From contig NZ_CP108088.1 of NCBI RefSeq assembly GCF_036192275.1, positions 6,511,501-6,575,500 of the forward strand: DNA of 64,000 nt, in the 5' to 3' direction. The position numbers were made by a program, and so were the translations under genes. Positions 17,120 to 25,081 of this stretch are shown here, piece after piece. The first letter of the stretch is position 1. Every line of letters begins with the position of its first letter. The stretch is from Streptomyces sp. NBC_00250. GTDB lineage: Bacteria; Actinomycetota; Actinomycetes; Streptomycetales; Streptomycetaceae. A model generated the notes under the pieces. The model searched no databases. It was not told the DNA's origin and was given only the letters and a program-made list of their open reading frames with translations.

Positions 17120-18526
17120 TCAGGACCCGAGCGCCTCGGACAGCGCCCCGCGCAACGCGTCCAGGGCGGCTCCGTACAGCCGCTCCGGCGGTGTGGCGTA
17201 GCCGACGACGAGCCCGTCCGGATGGGCGGGGCCCCTGGCGTCGGGGTGACGGTAGGGAGCCAGGCCCTCGACCGCGACCCCGTGCCGGGCCGCCGCGGCG
17301 AGGGCGGCCCGCTCCGTGCCCCGCGGCAGTTCGAGCACGGCGTGCAGCCCGGCGGCGATGCCCGTCACCCGTACCCCCGGCACCCGTTCGGCGAGCAGTG
17401 CCACCAGGCGGTCGCGCCGCCCGCGGTGCCGCTGGCGCATCCGCCGGACGTGCCGGTCGTACGCGCCGGAGGCGAGGAAGTCCGCGAGGGTGAGCTGTTC
17501 GGTGGCCGGGGCGTACGGCTCGCGTCGGCCCTTCGCCGCGACGGCCTCGTCCACCAGGGCGGCCGGCAGACACATCCAGCCGATCCGCAGGGCGGGGGAG
17601 AGGCTCTTGCTGACGGAGCCGATCAGGACGGTCCGTTCGGGGTCGAGGCCCTGGACGGCGCCCACCGGTCGCCGGTCGTAGCGGAACTCCCCGTCGTAGT
17701 CGTCCTCGATCACCAGCCCGCCGGAGGCCCGCGCCCACTCCAGGACACCGGCCCGGCGCTCGGGGTGCAGCGGCCCGCCGGTGGGGAACTGATGGGCGGG
17801 GGTGAGCAGTACCGCGCCCGCGTGGCGGGGGATTTCGGCGACCCGCGCCCCGTGCTCGTCGACGGCCACCGGCACCGTGGTCAGCCCGGCCTCGGCGAGG
17901 AGCCCGCGGTGGAAGGGCAGTCCGTACGCCTCGACCGCCCAGGGCCCCGCCGGACCGAGCACGCGCGCGAGGAGCCGCAGGGCGTGCGCGGCGCCCGAGC
18001 AGATCACGATCCGGTCGGGGGTGGTGCGAACGCCCCGCACGCGCGCGAGGTACTCGGTGAGCGCCAGGCGCAGTTCGATGCGGCCCTGCGGGTCGCCGAC
18101 CCCGAAGGCCTCGTGCGGCGCGGCCGTCAGGGCCCGCCGGGCCGCCGCGAGCCAGGCGGCGCGGGGGAAGGCGCCGGGGTCGGGCTTGCCCTGGACGAGG
18201 TCGTACGGGAGCGGCGGCGGCGCGGCGGGCCGTACGGGCCCGGGGGCGGGCGCGGCGACCCGGTCGGCGACGTGGGTCCCGGAGCCCTGGCGGGAGGTGA
18301 GCCAGCCTTCGGCGACGAGTTCGGCGTAGGCGTCGGCGACGGTGTTCCGGGCGATGCCGAGGTCGGCGGCGAGCGAGCGGTAGGGCGGCAGCCGGGTCCC
18401 GGGAGCCAGCCGCCCGCCGCGTACCGCCTCGCGCAGGGCCGCGATGAGTACGGCCCGCCGCCCACCGGCGGCGCTCAACTCCAGATGCAGATCGACCCCG
18501 AGCCCGCCGGCGTCGGTGCCGGTCAC
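17120..18526 (-). CDS. MocR/PdxR-type GntR regulator with aminotransferase domain
   Basis: 468 residues from GTG 18526, overlapping the MarR stop in a GTGA junction. Residues ~15-90 are a GntR winged helix (LPPYRSLAADLGIARNTVADAY, then LTSRQGSGTHV). Residues ~110-460 are a fold-type I aminotransferase domain with the PLP-lysine segment GSVSKSLSPALRIGW, PAHQFPTG and EDDYDGEFRYD. MocR proteins sense PLP or amino compounds and commonly control vitamin B6 or amino-acid genes. No pdx gene adjoins it. Cotranscribed with the MarR regulator, giving an unusual two-regulator unit. Confidence 0.93.
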   Translation of the reverse strand: MTGTDAGGLGVDLHLELSAAGGRRAVLIAALREAVRGGRLAPGTRLPPYRSLAADLGIARNTVADAYAELVAEGWLTSRQGSGTHVADRVAAPAPGPVRPAAPPPLPYDLVQGKPDPGAFPRAAWLAAARRALTAAPHEAFGVGDPQGRIELRLALTEYLARVRGVRTTPDRIVICSGAAHALRLLARVLGPAGPWAVEAYGLPFHRGLLAEAGLTTVPVAVDEHGARVAEIPRHAGAVLLTPAHQFPTGGPLHPERRAGVLEWARASGGLVIEDDYDGEFRYDRRPVGAVQGLDPERTVLIGSVSKSLSPALRIGWMCLPAALVDEAVAAKGRREPYAPATEQLTLADFLASGAYDRHVRRMRQRHRGRRDRLVALLAERVPGVRVTGIAAGLHAVLELPRGTERAALAAAARHGVAVEGLAPYRHPDARGPAHPDGLVVGYATPPERLYGAALDALRGALSEALGS

Positions 18527-18981
18527 CGCCCCGCCTCGTCCCCGCGGCCCACGAGATCCCGAACACCGCTCAGGAACCGTCGAACGGCCTCCTTCTCCCG
18601 CTCCTCGAACCCGCCGAGGAGTGTCACGGCCCCTTCGACCAGGGGCCCGAAGTGCGCCCGCCCGAGGTCCTTCGCCCGGTCCTCCACGGTGAGGAGCACG
18701 CGCCGCCGGTCGCGGGTGTCCCGGACGCGGGCGACGTAGCCGAGGCGTTCGAGCCGGTCGACGACGGCCGTCGTACCGGCCGAGTTGAGTCCGAGCCGCT
18801 CGCCGAGCCGTCCGGCGGTCGCGTCGGTGCCGGCGCGTTCGGCGTCGAGGAGGCAGATCAGGGCGCGGACGTCGGTGGGGTGCATGCCGTTGAGGGCGGC
18901 GAACTCGCCCTGGCGGAGGCCGTATTCGACGGTGACCTCGCGCAGCAGATGGAAGATGAGCATCTCGGGTGACTCGTCCAC
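18523..18981 (-). CDS. MarR-family transcriptional regulator
   Basis: 152 residues from GTG 18981 with GGAGG five bases upstream. The winged helix spans about residues 30-105: GMHPTDVRALICLLD, then RLGERLGLNSAGTTAVVDRLE and the basic wing RDTRDRRRVLLTV. MarR dimers bind short palindromes, and a perfect one (18997-19011) lies between this gene and the divergent hydrolase. The MarR protein probably represses the hydrolase and itself, responding to a small aromatic or phenolic ligand not deducible from sequence. Confidence 0.92.
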   Translation of the reverse strand: MDESPEMLIFHLLREVTVEYGLRQGEFAALNGMHPTDVRALICLLDAERAGTDATAGRLGERLGLNSAGTTAVVDRLERLGYVARVRDTRDRRRVLLTVEDRAKDLGRAHFGPLVEGAVTLLGGFEEREKEAVRRFLSGVRDLVGRGDEAGR

Positions 18982-18996
18982 CGCGGCCTCCTATTA

Positions 18997-19011
18997 TCTC
19001 GCTGAGCGAGA
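18997..19011. promoter_or_regulatory. Palindromic operator between marR-type gene and hydrolase
   Basis: TCTCGCT-g-AGCGAGA is a perfect 7+7 palindrome. A plus-strand -10-like TATTAT (18992-18997) abuts it with a weak -35-like GTGACT 17 bases further up, so a repressor bound here would occlude the start of the hydrolase transcript. Confidence 0.6.
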
Positions 19012-19037
19012 GTATCGCCGATCGAGAGGACCGCGCC

Positions 19038-19871
19038 ATGTCCGTCATCTTCGAGGCCGCCTACGACGCGCTCCTCGCGACCTGGCCGCACCCCACGACG
19101 GTCTCGGAACTCCCCACCCCCTACGGCACCACGCATCTCCTGAGTCACGGTGTGGAGGACGGCCCGCCGGTCCTCCTCCTGCCCGGCGGCGGCGCGACCG
19201 CCTGCTCCTGGCGCACGACGGCCGCCGCGCTCGGCAGGACGCACCGGGTGCACGCCGTGGACCTCGTCGGCGGACCGGGCCGCAGCAGGGCCGACGGCCG
19301 CCCGATCCGTACGGTCACGGACCTCACCGTCTGGCTGGACGCCGTACTCGACGGCCTGGGAGTGACATCGGCGGCCTTCTGCGGCCACTCCTACGGAGGG
19401 TGGATCGCGCTCCGGTACGCCCTTGCGGCCCCGGACCGGACGGACCGCCTGGTCCTCCTCGACCCGACCGGCTGCTTCGCCGGCTTCCGTCCGGGCTACC
19501 TGCTGCGGGCCCTGCCGATGCTGCTGCGCCCGACACGGGCGAGGACGGCGGCGTTCCTGACGTGGGAGACGGCCGGCGCGGAACACGACCGGGAGGTACG
19601 GCGCCTGGACGCCCTGGCGGCGGACCTTCCCCGCCACCGCCCGGTCACGGGCCCGCGCCCGACCCCCACCCGACTCGCGGCGCTGGGGCCGCGGGCACTG
19701 CTGCTCCTGCCGGAGGGCGGCCGAGCCCAAGACGTCCACAGGGTGGCGGCGAGCGCGACGGCCCTGGGCCTACGGACGGAGTTCCTGACCGGCGCGACCC
19801 ACCACACACTCCCGGCGACGCTGCCGACGAAGGCGCTGACCGACATCCTGAGCTTCCTGAAGCCGACGTGA
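19038..19871 (+). CDS. Alpha/beta-hydrolase
   Basis: 277 residues from ATG 19038, preceded by AGAGGA at good spacing. Motifs are LLLPGGGATACSW (oxyanion-hole strand), nucleophile elbow GHSYGG, an Asp in LVLLDPTG, and a late His in GATHHTLPATLP, completing a Ser-Asp-His triad of alpha/beta-hydrolase-fold enzymes. Probably an esterase or related hydrolase of a xenobiotic or signalling molecule. It is transcribed divergently from the MarR gene across a perfect palindrome, so induction by the MarR ligand is the likely control. Confidence 0.9.
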   Translation: MSVIFEAAYDALLATWPHPTTVSELPTPYGTTHLLSHGVEDGPPVLLLPGGGATACSWRTTAAALGRTHRVHAVDLVGGPGRSRADGRPIRTVTDLTVWLDAVLDGLGVTSAAFCGHSYGGWIALRYALAAPDRTDRLVLLDPTGCFAGFRPGYLLRALPMLLRPTRARTAAFLTWETAGAEHDREVRRLDALAADLPRHRPVTGPRPTPTRLAALGPRALLLLPEGGRAQDVHRVAASATALGLRTEFLTGATHHTLPATLPTKALTDILSFLKPT

Positions 19872-19897
19872 CCTCGACGCCGCGGCGCCGTAAGGCC

Positions 19898-20257
19898 TCA
19901 ACGGGAGAGCGCGTCCCGAACGGCGTCCTCGGACCGGCCGACGACGGCCGTGCCGTCCTCGGCGGTGATGATCGGCCGCTGGATGAGCTTGGGATGCGAG
20001 GACAGGGCCTCGATCCACCGCTCCCGGTTCTCGGCGTCGCGGGCCCACTCCTTCACCCCGAGCTCCTTGGCGACGGCCTCCTGGGTCCGCGTGATGTCCC
20101 ACGGCTCAAGACCGAGCCGGTCGAGCACCTGCCGGATCTCGTCGGGGGAGGGCACGTCCTCCAGGTAGCGGCGCACGGTGTAGTCGGCGCCCTCGGCGTC
20201 GAGAAGGGTGAGGGCGCTGCGGCACTTGGAACAGGCGGGATTGATCCAGATCTCCAT
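19898..20257 (-). CDS. ArsC/Spx-like arsenate reductase family protein
   Basis: 119 residues, thioredoxin-like. The N-terminus IWINPACSKCRSAL holds the active-site Cys of glutaredoxin-dependent ArsC within a CxxC pair, and a later RPII segment with preceding HPKLIQ matches the conserved RP(I/V) motif of the family. It could reduce arsenate, but no arsenite exporter or ArsR gene adjoins it. Many actinobacterial members of this family have unknown redox roles. Converges with the hydrolase gene. Confidence 0.9.
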   Translation of the reverse strand: MEIWINPACSKCRSALTLLDAEGADYTVRRYLEDVPSPDEIRQVLDRLGLEPWDITRTQEAVAKELGVKEWARDAENRERWIEALSSHPKLIQRPIITAEDGTAVVGRSEDAVRDALSR

Positions 20258-20320
20258 GCCCCCACGGTACCCCCCAGACCTCTCTCCACCACCCCCTAAA
20301 CCCCCTCTGGCCAGGGGCGA

Positions 20321-20343
20321 TTGTCAGTGGGGGCCACTAAAAT
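20321..20343 (+). promoter_or_regulatory. RecA-NDp / PafBC-type DNA-damage promoter
   Basis: TTGTCAGTG (20321-20329), exactly eight bases, then TAAAAT (20338-20343). This matches the actinobacterial LexA-independent damage-inducible promoter described as tTGTCRGTG-N8-TAnnnT, recognised with the WYL activators PafBC. It lies 64 bases before the start of the small gene at 20407. Confidence 0.75.
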
Positions 20344-20406
20344 AGGGGGTGAAGGTGAGGGTCCCGGGGAGGGCCCGCACCCCCGCCGTTCGCCAGGAGG
20401 TAGCCC

Positions 20407-20682
20407 ATGGCTCTGGCCGTGATCCGGACACCGTCCCTCGAACCCTGGAAGCCGCTCCAGAGGAAGCCGCTCCCCGCGGGCCGCCCCCGCGAGTGGTACG
20501 TGACGCACAACCGCCGACTGAAGGCCATGCGCCTCGCGATCGCCCTTCTCGACGCCGGCGTCTACGTCCCGTCGAAGGCGACGAACGCGACGATACGCAC
20601 CACAGCCGCCCACATCGGCATCCACCCGCCCTCGGACACCACCTGCCGCATGGTCCGCACCTTCATCCGCTACGGCCGCTGA
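20407..20682 (+). CDS. Small conserved hypothetical protein, predicted DNA-damage inducible
   Basis: 91 residues, strongly basic, with AGGAGG six bases before ATG 20407. No recognised domain. The centre (HNRRLKAMRLAIALLDAGVY) is an amphipathic, Arg-rich helix and the rest (TNATIRTTAAHIGIHPPS) may be a small helix-turn-helix-like fold, so nucleic-acid binding is conceivable. The gene stands alone: a damage-type promoter precedes it and a strong hairpin follows. Its expression is therefore predicted to rise after DNA damage, independent of LexA. The biochemical function is unknown. Confidence 0.75.
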   Translation: MALAVIRTPSLEPWKPLQRKPLPAGRPREWYVTHNRRLKAMRLAIALLDAGVYVPSKATNATIRTTAAHIGIHPPSDTTCRMVRTFIRYGR

Positions 20683-20691
20683 CGGCGGAGG

Positions 20692-20721
20692 GGCGCTGCC
20701 CGGCCGTGGCCGGGCAGCGCC
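20692..20721. terminator. Bidirectional terminator
   Basis: Perfect 14-bp inverted repeat GGCGCTGCCCGGCC / GGCCGGGCAGCGCC around GT, between the convergent ends of the small damage gene (20682) and the P450 gene (20740). Confidence 0.75.
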
Positions 20722-20739
20722 GTCGTCGGATCCCGCCCG

Positions 20740-21924
20740 CTACCAGGCCACCGGCAGCCGCTCGGGGAGCCGCTTCATGAAGTTGGTGCGCCACACCAGC
20801 TGTTCGACCGGTACGGCGAGCCGCACCTCCGGCAGCCGGTCGAGGAGGGTCTCCAGGGCGATCTCGGCGTGCCGCTTGCCGAGCGCCGTCGCCGGGCAGT
20901 AGTGCCGCCCGCCGCCGAAGGAGAGGTGATCGGCGGCGTTCTCCCGGTCCGGCCGGAAGGCGAGCGGGTCCGGGAAGTGATGCGGATCGTGGTTCGCGGC
21001 CTCCACCAGCACCAGGACCAGTTCACCGGCCCGCACGTCGACCTCGCCGAGCCGCACGTCCTCCATGGCCAGCCGCGGCAGTCCGTCGCCGATCGACAGA
21101 TTCACCCGCAGCAGTTCGTCCATCGCCCCGGCGGCGCCGTGGGCGGTCAGCGCCTCCCGCACGTCCGGCCGGGTCAGCACCGACACGAGCGCCATCGTCA
21201 GGAACCCGGCGGTGGAGATCACCCCGGCGCCGAACAGCGTCACGCCCACCGTCGCCAGCATCTCGTCCGTCAGATGCGCGTAGTCGGGATCCTCGCGCAG
21301 CGCCGCGAGCTCCGCGATCAGCCCACCCGTCGCCGGATCGTCGAGGCGCTCGGTCATGTAGGCGATGTCCCGGTCCCAGTGGAGCCGGGCCGCCTCGATC
21401 TCGTGCGGGGCGTTCATGAAGGCCACGTCCAGACTGCGCAGCAGCCGCGGCCCGTCCTCCTCCGGGATGCCCAGCATCCGGCAGTGCAGCCCCGTCGAGT
21501 ACGGATCGGCGTAGGCGCCCCGCAGTTCCCCGGGCGCCCCCTCGGCGATCAGCGCGTCCACCAGGGCCCCGGCCCGCGCCCGCAGCCAATCCTCCAGGCC
21601 GGGCGCCTTCGGGTTGATCGCCTTCATGACGGCCTTGCGCAGCCCGGCCCCGGTGATGTTGCCCATGTTGTTCACCACGTGCGGCGGGATCGTCAGCGCG
21701 TACTGCCGCGGCGCTCCCGGCGCGGAGGTGTCCTTGAGGCTGAACCTCTCGTCCTCCAGGACGTGTCGGCACAGCTCGTACGAGGAGACCAGCCAGGCCT
21801 CGGCCCCGGCGATCGTGCGGACCTTCCGGACCGGCGCGGCGCGCAGCGCTTCGATCTCGGCGGGCAGCCGGGTCCCGTCCCAGTCGAAGGGGAAGGCCGG
21901 CAGGGTCTCGACGGCGACGCTCAT
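20740..21924 (-). CDS. CYP121-like cytochrome P450 acting on a cyclodipeptide
   Basis: 394 residues from ATG 21924. The haem ligand is Cys343 in FGGGRHYC, 51 residues from the C-terminus, exactly as in 396-residue mycobacterial CYP121. The atypical I-helix (GAGVISTAGFL, no acid-alcohol pair), LLRVNLSIGDGLPRLA and the end ERLPVAW all follow CYP121, which joins the two tyrosine rings of cyclo(Tyr-Tyr) to give mycocyclosin. By alignment from memory, the residues equivalent to CYP121 Gln385 and Arg386 are Met383 and Lys384, so substrate handling may differ. The start overlaps the cyclodipeptide synthase stop (ATGA), so the product of that enzyme is the expected substrate. Confidence 0.9.
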   Translation of the reverse strand: MSVAVETLPAFPFDWDGTRLPAEIEALRAAPVRKVRTIAGAEAWLVSSYELCRHVLEDERFSLKDTSAPGAPRQYALTIPPHVVNNMGNITGAGLRKAVMKAINPKAPGLEDWLRARAGALVDALIAEGAPGELRGAYADPYSTGLHCRMLGIPEEDGPRLLRSLDVAFMNAPHEIEAARLHWDRDIAYMTERLDDPATGGLIAELAALREDPDYAHLTDEMLATVGVTLFGAGVISTAGFLTMALVSVLTRPDVREALTAHGAAGAMDELLRVNLSIGDGLPRLAMEDVRLGEVDVRAGELVLVLVEAANHDPHHFPDPLAFRPDRENAADHLSFGGGRHYCPATALGKRHAEIALETLLDRLPEVRLAVPVEQLVWRTNFMKRLPERLPVAW

Positions 21925-22646
21925 CGCGCGGCTCCTTGGACAGTGGTTCCGGTGGGTGTGAGGATGCCGTGGCCCTGATTGCGCGAGGCCCGGAGCCCGG
22001 ACCCGCGGCCGTACAGCAGATCGGCCAGCGGCAGTGCCTGGTGGTAGCAGTTGAGCGAGGACGGGACCCCGAGGATCGCGGGGGTGTCCAGGAACAGCGG
22101 CACCTCGGCGCAGATGTACGCCCGGCACACCTCCCGCTGCCGCTCGTCGGTCCGCTGCCCCGGCGCCAGTTTCCCGGCCAGGAAGATCCCGGTCAGCGCG
22201 TCACAGGTCTCGCGCACCACCGGGTCCGCCGCCACCGCGTCGAGCACCGTGCCGTGCAGCTCGCGGTAGGCCGGGACGTCGGCGAACTCCGACATCCCGC
22301 GGGCACGTACCCGTACCCCCGTGGGATCGGCCTCGGCCACGGCCGTCCCGACCTTCGCCCGCACCCCCCGCAGGTTCTTGACGGCCTTCCGTCGCGCCTC
22401 GTCGGCCCCGTACCCCAGCGCCTCGTACATGTCGGAGACATGGAGGTCGGTGTAGACGAGATCGACCTGTTCGAAGTGGTCCAAGCCCCAGCGCGTCAGC
22501 TCGCGCAGCCGCTGGGCGGTGAAATAACTGTTTCCCGGGGAGACGCCGATGACCACGTGCGCGCCCTCGTCGGCGATGACGCGGCAGTGATCGGTGTACG
22601 GCTGGAGTCGGAGCGTCTCTGCAGGGGCGAAAGCCGCCTGAGTCAC
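21921..22646 (-). CDS. Cyclodipeptide synthase (NYH subfamily)
   Basis: 241 residues from GTG 22646. It builds a diketopiperazine from two aminoacyl-tRNAs using a Rossmann fold related to class I tRNA synthetases. Key residues by comparison with AlbC are all present, each shifted by one: Ser36 (nucleophile) and Asn39 in GVSPGNSYF, Tyr177 and Glu181 in AYICAE, and Tyr201-His202 in NCYHQ, defining the NYH type. The coupled CYP121-like P450 suggests cyclo(Tyr-Tyr) or a similar aromatic product. A TTCACG-16-TAGCGT promoter and a CTCGTA/TACGAG dyad lie upstream. No other tailoring or transport gene adjoins it. Confidence 0.93.
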   Translation of the reverse strand: MTQAAFAPAETLRLQPYTDHCRVIADEGAHVVIGVSPGNSYFTAQRLRELTRWGLDHFEQVDLVYTDLHVSDMYEALGYGADEARRKAVKNLRGVRAKVGTAVAEADPTGVRVRARGMSEFADVPAYRELHGTVLDAVAADPVVRETCDALTGIFLAGKLAPGQRTDERQREVCRAYICAEVPLFLDTPAILGVPSSLNCYHQALPLADLLYGRGSGLRASRNQGHGILTPTGTTVQGAAR

Positions 22647-22720
22647 GTCGGCAGTCCTCAGTCGCGCCAGCTAGTCCCAGCGGAGCCCTGTGCTCCGGGT
22701 GTGGCGGCGGCGACGACCAC

Positions 22721-22748
22721 ACGCTATCGATCAGTCGCGGAGCGTGAA
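22721..22748 (-). promoter_or_regulatory. Putative promoter of the cyclodipeptide synthase-P450 operon
   Basis: On the minus strand TTCACG (22748-22743), 16 bases, TAGCGT (22726-22721), about 75 bases before the GTG start. The -10 fits TAnnnT; the -35 is weak. Confidence 0.35.
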
Positions 22749-22755
22749 CCCCCTA

Positions 22756-22773
22756 CTCGTAGGTACGTACGAG
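22756..22773. promoter_or_regulatory. Inverted repeat upstream of the cyclodipeptide synthase promoter
   Basis: CTCGTA-n6-TACGAG sits just upstream of the putative -35 element, a placement suited to an activator site. No regulator gene is adjacent. Confidence 0.35.
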
Positions 22774-22817
22774 AGTTCGTCACCTGTTCGCACTTCTGTG
22801 ATCTTGGCCGGAAACGG

Positions 22818-22856
22818 CGAGACCCGCCGCCCCCTCGAAGGGGACGACGGGCCTCG
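22818..22856 (-). terminator. Terminator of glnA
   Basis: Imperfect stem of about 15 bp (CGAGaCCCGcCGcCCC against GGGGaCGaCGGGcCTCG) with a short TCGAA-type loop, starting ~27 bases after the glnA stop codon. Confidence 0.6.
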
Positions 22857-22882
22857 GGAGAACATCGCTCGCGCGGTACGGC

Positions 22883-24307
22883 CTAGAGGTCGAAGTAGAG
22901 CTCGAACTCGTGCGGGTGCGGGCGCAGCTGGATCGGGGCGATCTCGTTGGTGCGCTTGTAGTCGATCCAGGTCTCGATCAGGTCGGACGTGAAGACGCCG
23001 CCGGCCTGGAGGTACTCGTTGTCGTCCTCGAGGGCGTGGAGGACGGCCTCCAGGTTGGTCGGGACCTGCTGGACGTTCGCGTGCTCCTCGGGAGCGAGCT
23101 CGTAGAGGTCCTTGTCGATCGGCTCCGCCGGCTCGATCTTGTTCTTGATGCCGTCGAGGCCCGCGAGGAGCAGCGCCGAGAAGGCGAGGTACGGGTTCGA
23201 GGACGGGTCCGGCGCGCGGAACTCGACGCGCTTGGCCTTCGGGTTCGAGCCCGTGATCGGGATGCGCATGGCGGCGGACCGGTTGCGCTGCGAGTACACC
23301 ATGTTCACCGGGGCCTCGAAGCCCGGCACCAGACGGTGGTACGAGTTCACCGTCGGGTTGGTGAAGGCGAGCAGCGACGGGGCGTGCTTGAGGATGCCGC
23401 CGATGTAGTAGCGGGCCATGTCCGAGAGGCCCGCGTAGCCCGTCTCGTCGTAGAACAGCGGGTCGCCGTTCGCCCACAGCGACTGGTGGACGTGCATGCC
23501 CGAGCCGTTGTCGCCGAAGATCGGCTTCGGCATGAAGGTCGCGGTCTTGCCGTTGCGCCAGGCGACGTTCTTCACGATGTACTTGAAGAGCATCAGGTCG
23601 TCGGCCGCGGCGAGCAGCGTGTTGAACTTGTAGTTGATCTCGGCCTGGCCGGCGGTGCCGACCTCGTGGTGCTGGCGCTCGACCTGCAGGCCGACGTTCT
23701 CCAGCTCCAGGGAGATCTCCGAGCGCAGGTCGGCGAAGTGGTCGACCGGCGGGGCCGGGAAGTAGCCACCCTTGTAGCGGACCTTGTAGCCGCGGTTGTT
23801 CTCCTCCGCACCGGTGTTCCAGGCGCCGGCCTCGGAGTCGATGTGGTAGAAGCCCTGGTTCGCCGAGGTCTCGAAGCGCACCGAGTCGAAGACGTAGAAC
23901 TCGGCCTCGGGGCCGAAGTACGCGGTGTCGGCGATGCCGGTGGAGGCGAGGTACGCCTCGGCCTTCTTCGCGATGTTCCGCGGGTCACGGCTGTACTGCT
24001 CGCCCGTGATCGGGTCGTGGATGAAGAAGTTGATGTTCAGCGTCTTGTCGCGGCGGAAGGGGTCCACGCGGGCCGTCGACAGGTCGGCGCGGAGCGCCAT
24101 GTCGGACTCGTGGATCGCCTGGAAGCCGCGGATCGACGAGCCGTCGAAGGCGAGCTCCTCCGACGGGTCGAACGCCGTCGCCGGGATCGTGAAGTGCTGC
24201 ATCACGCCCGGAAGGTCGCAGAAACGGACGTCGACCATCTTGACGTCGTTGTCCTTGATGTACTTCTTGACCTCGTCGGCGTTCTGGAACCCGTGCGTCT
24301 CGGACAT
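22883..24307 (-). CDS. glnA: Glutamine synthetase type I (beta subtype)
   Basis: 474 residues from ATG 24307 with AGGAGG six bases upstream. The main ATP-dependent ammonia-assimilating enzyme, a dodecamer in the cytoplasm. [40 protein letters not shown] and NRSAAMRIP are the standard substrate and metal motifs. Tyr402 in [10 protein letters not shown] is the adenylylation site, so GlnE-type control of activity is expected in addition to transcriptional control by the GlnR box upstream. Length is typical (468-474). The far upstream in-frame ATG at 24379 is rejected because it lies beyond the ribosome site. Confidence 0.98.
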   Translation of the reverse strand: MSETHGFQNADEVKKYIKDNDVKMVDVRFCDLPGVMQHFTIPATAFDPSEELAFDGSSIRGFQAIHESDMALRADLSTARVDPFRRDKTLNINFFIHDPITGEQYSRDPRNIAKKAEAYLASTGIADTAYFGPEAEFYVFDSVRFETSANQGFYHIDSEAGAWNTGAEENNRGYKVRYKGGYFPAPPVDHFADLRSEISLELENVGLQVERQHHEVGTAGQAEINYKFNTLLAAADDLMLFKYIVKNVAWRNGKTATFMPKPIFGDNGSGMHVHQSLWANGDPLFYDETGYAGLSDMARYYIGGILKHAPSLLAFTNPTVNSYHRLVPGFEAPVNMVYSQRNRSAAMRIPITGSNPKAKRVEFRAPDPSSNPYLAFSALLLAGLDGIKNKIEPAEPIDKDLYELAPEEHANVQQVPTNLEAVLHALEDDNEYLQAGGVFTSDLIETWIDYKRTNEIAPIQLRPHPHEFELYFDL

Positions 24308-24407
24308 CCCACTCCTCCTACTCCCGGCCCGGGGAGGGGCGGGGTTTGCAGCTGGTTCGTGCAGCCAGTGCGGTGGCACACGCTGGACCCGACCATAGGC
24401 AGACGGG

Positions 24408-24445
24408 ATTTCTCAAGCATGACCCAATTGTTTCGTCGAAGTTAA
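24408..24445 (-). promoter_or_regulatory. GlnR box upstream of glnA
   Basis: On the minus strand TTAAC-n6-GAAAC-n6-GTCAT-n6-GAAAT with exact spacing, closely matching the two-site GlnR operator (gTnAc-n6-GaAAc). A -10-like TATGGT follows at 24396-24391. The box is about 100 bases before the glnA start, the same geometry as at glnII. Confidence 0.85.
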
Positions 24446-24517
24446 CCGGGGTGGGTGTCACTCCGCCTGCCGACACCCTTCGCCGACCCGGGCGGAAGTG
24501 ATCAAAAACGGGCGCAG

Positions 24518-24523
24518 TACCGT
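24518..24523 (+). promoter_or_regulatory. Possible leaderless -10 element of the RDD gene
   Basis: TACCGT ends seven bases before GTG 24530, so transcription would begin at the start codon; no ribosome site is present. No clear -35. Confidence 0.35.
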
Positions 24524-24529
24524 GGTCGC

Positions 24530-24997
24530 GTGGACAACAGGCAAGCACTCGGATCTTGGCTCTCCGGCCCCCGCGCGGCGGCCGAGGACGCAGGCGTCGA
24601 CTTCGGTTACCGCGGTCAGCAGCTGGGGCTGCCCGAGGAGGGCCCCGGTTCGATCGCCCGCCCCGGGCGGCGCCTCGGCGCCCTCGCCGTCGACTGGGCC
24701 CTCTGCACGCTGATCGCATACGGCCTGATCACCGACGGCTACAACCAGGCGACCGGCAACTGGGCCCTCGTCATCCTGCTCGTCCTGAGCGTGCTGACCG
24801 TCGGCACCGTCGGCTCGACGCCCGGCAAGCGCCTCTTCGGGCTCGGGGTCGTCTCCGTGAACGGCGGCCGCCTCGGCCTCCCGCGCGTGGCGCTCCGCTC
24901 CCTGCTCGTCTGCCTGGCCATCCCGGCCCTCATCTGGGACCGCGACGGCCGCGGCCTCCACGACCGCCTCTCCGGCGCCGTCCAGGTCCGCATCTGA
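24530..24997 (+). CDS. RDD-family membrane protein
   Basis: 155 residues from GTG 24530. The RDD domain is recognisable from Arg in RPGRRLGALAVDW, Asp in the first helix (VDW), and the late DRDGRGLHDRLSG containing the second conserved Asp. There are two to three hydrophobic helices (around LVILLVLSVLTVGTVG and LRSLLVCLAIPAL). The STPGKRLFGL turn is also conserved. RDD proteins are inner-membrane proteins of mostly unknown role, some linked to ion or compatible-solute transport. Divergent from glnA and followed by a strong terminator. Confidence 0.88.
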   Translation: MDNRQALGSWLSGPRAAAEDAGVDFGYRGQQLGLPEEGPGSIARPGRRLGALAVDWALCTLIAYGLITDGYNQATGNWALVILLVLSVLTVGTVGSTPGKRLFGLGVVSVNGGRLGLPRVALRSLLVCLAIPALIWDRDGRGLHDRLSGAVQVRI

Positions 24998-25012
24998 CCC
25001 GTCGGCAAGCGA

Positions 25013-25053
25013 GAGAGGGCCCCGGACCGTTCTCACGGTCCGGGGCCCCTCTC
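25013..25053. terminator. Bidirectional terminator
   Basis: 18-bp stem with one bulged G (GAGAGGG-CCCCGGACCGT paired to ACGGTCCGGGGCCCCTCTC) and a TCTC loop, between the convergent RDD and DUF4191 genes. Confidence 0.85.
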
Positions 25054-25081
25054 GTGTCGCTCGGTGTTCAGGTCGGGCGCG

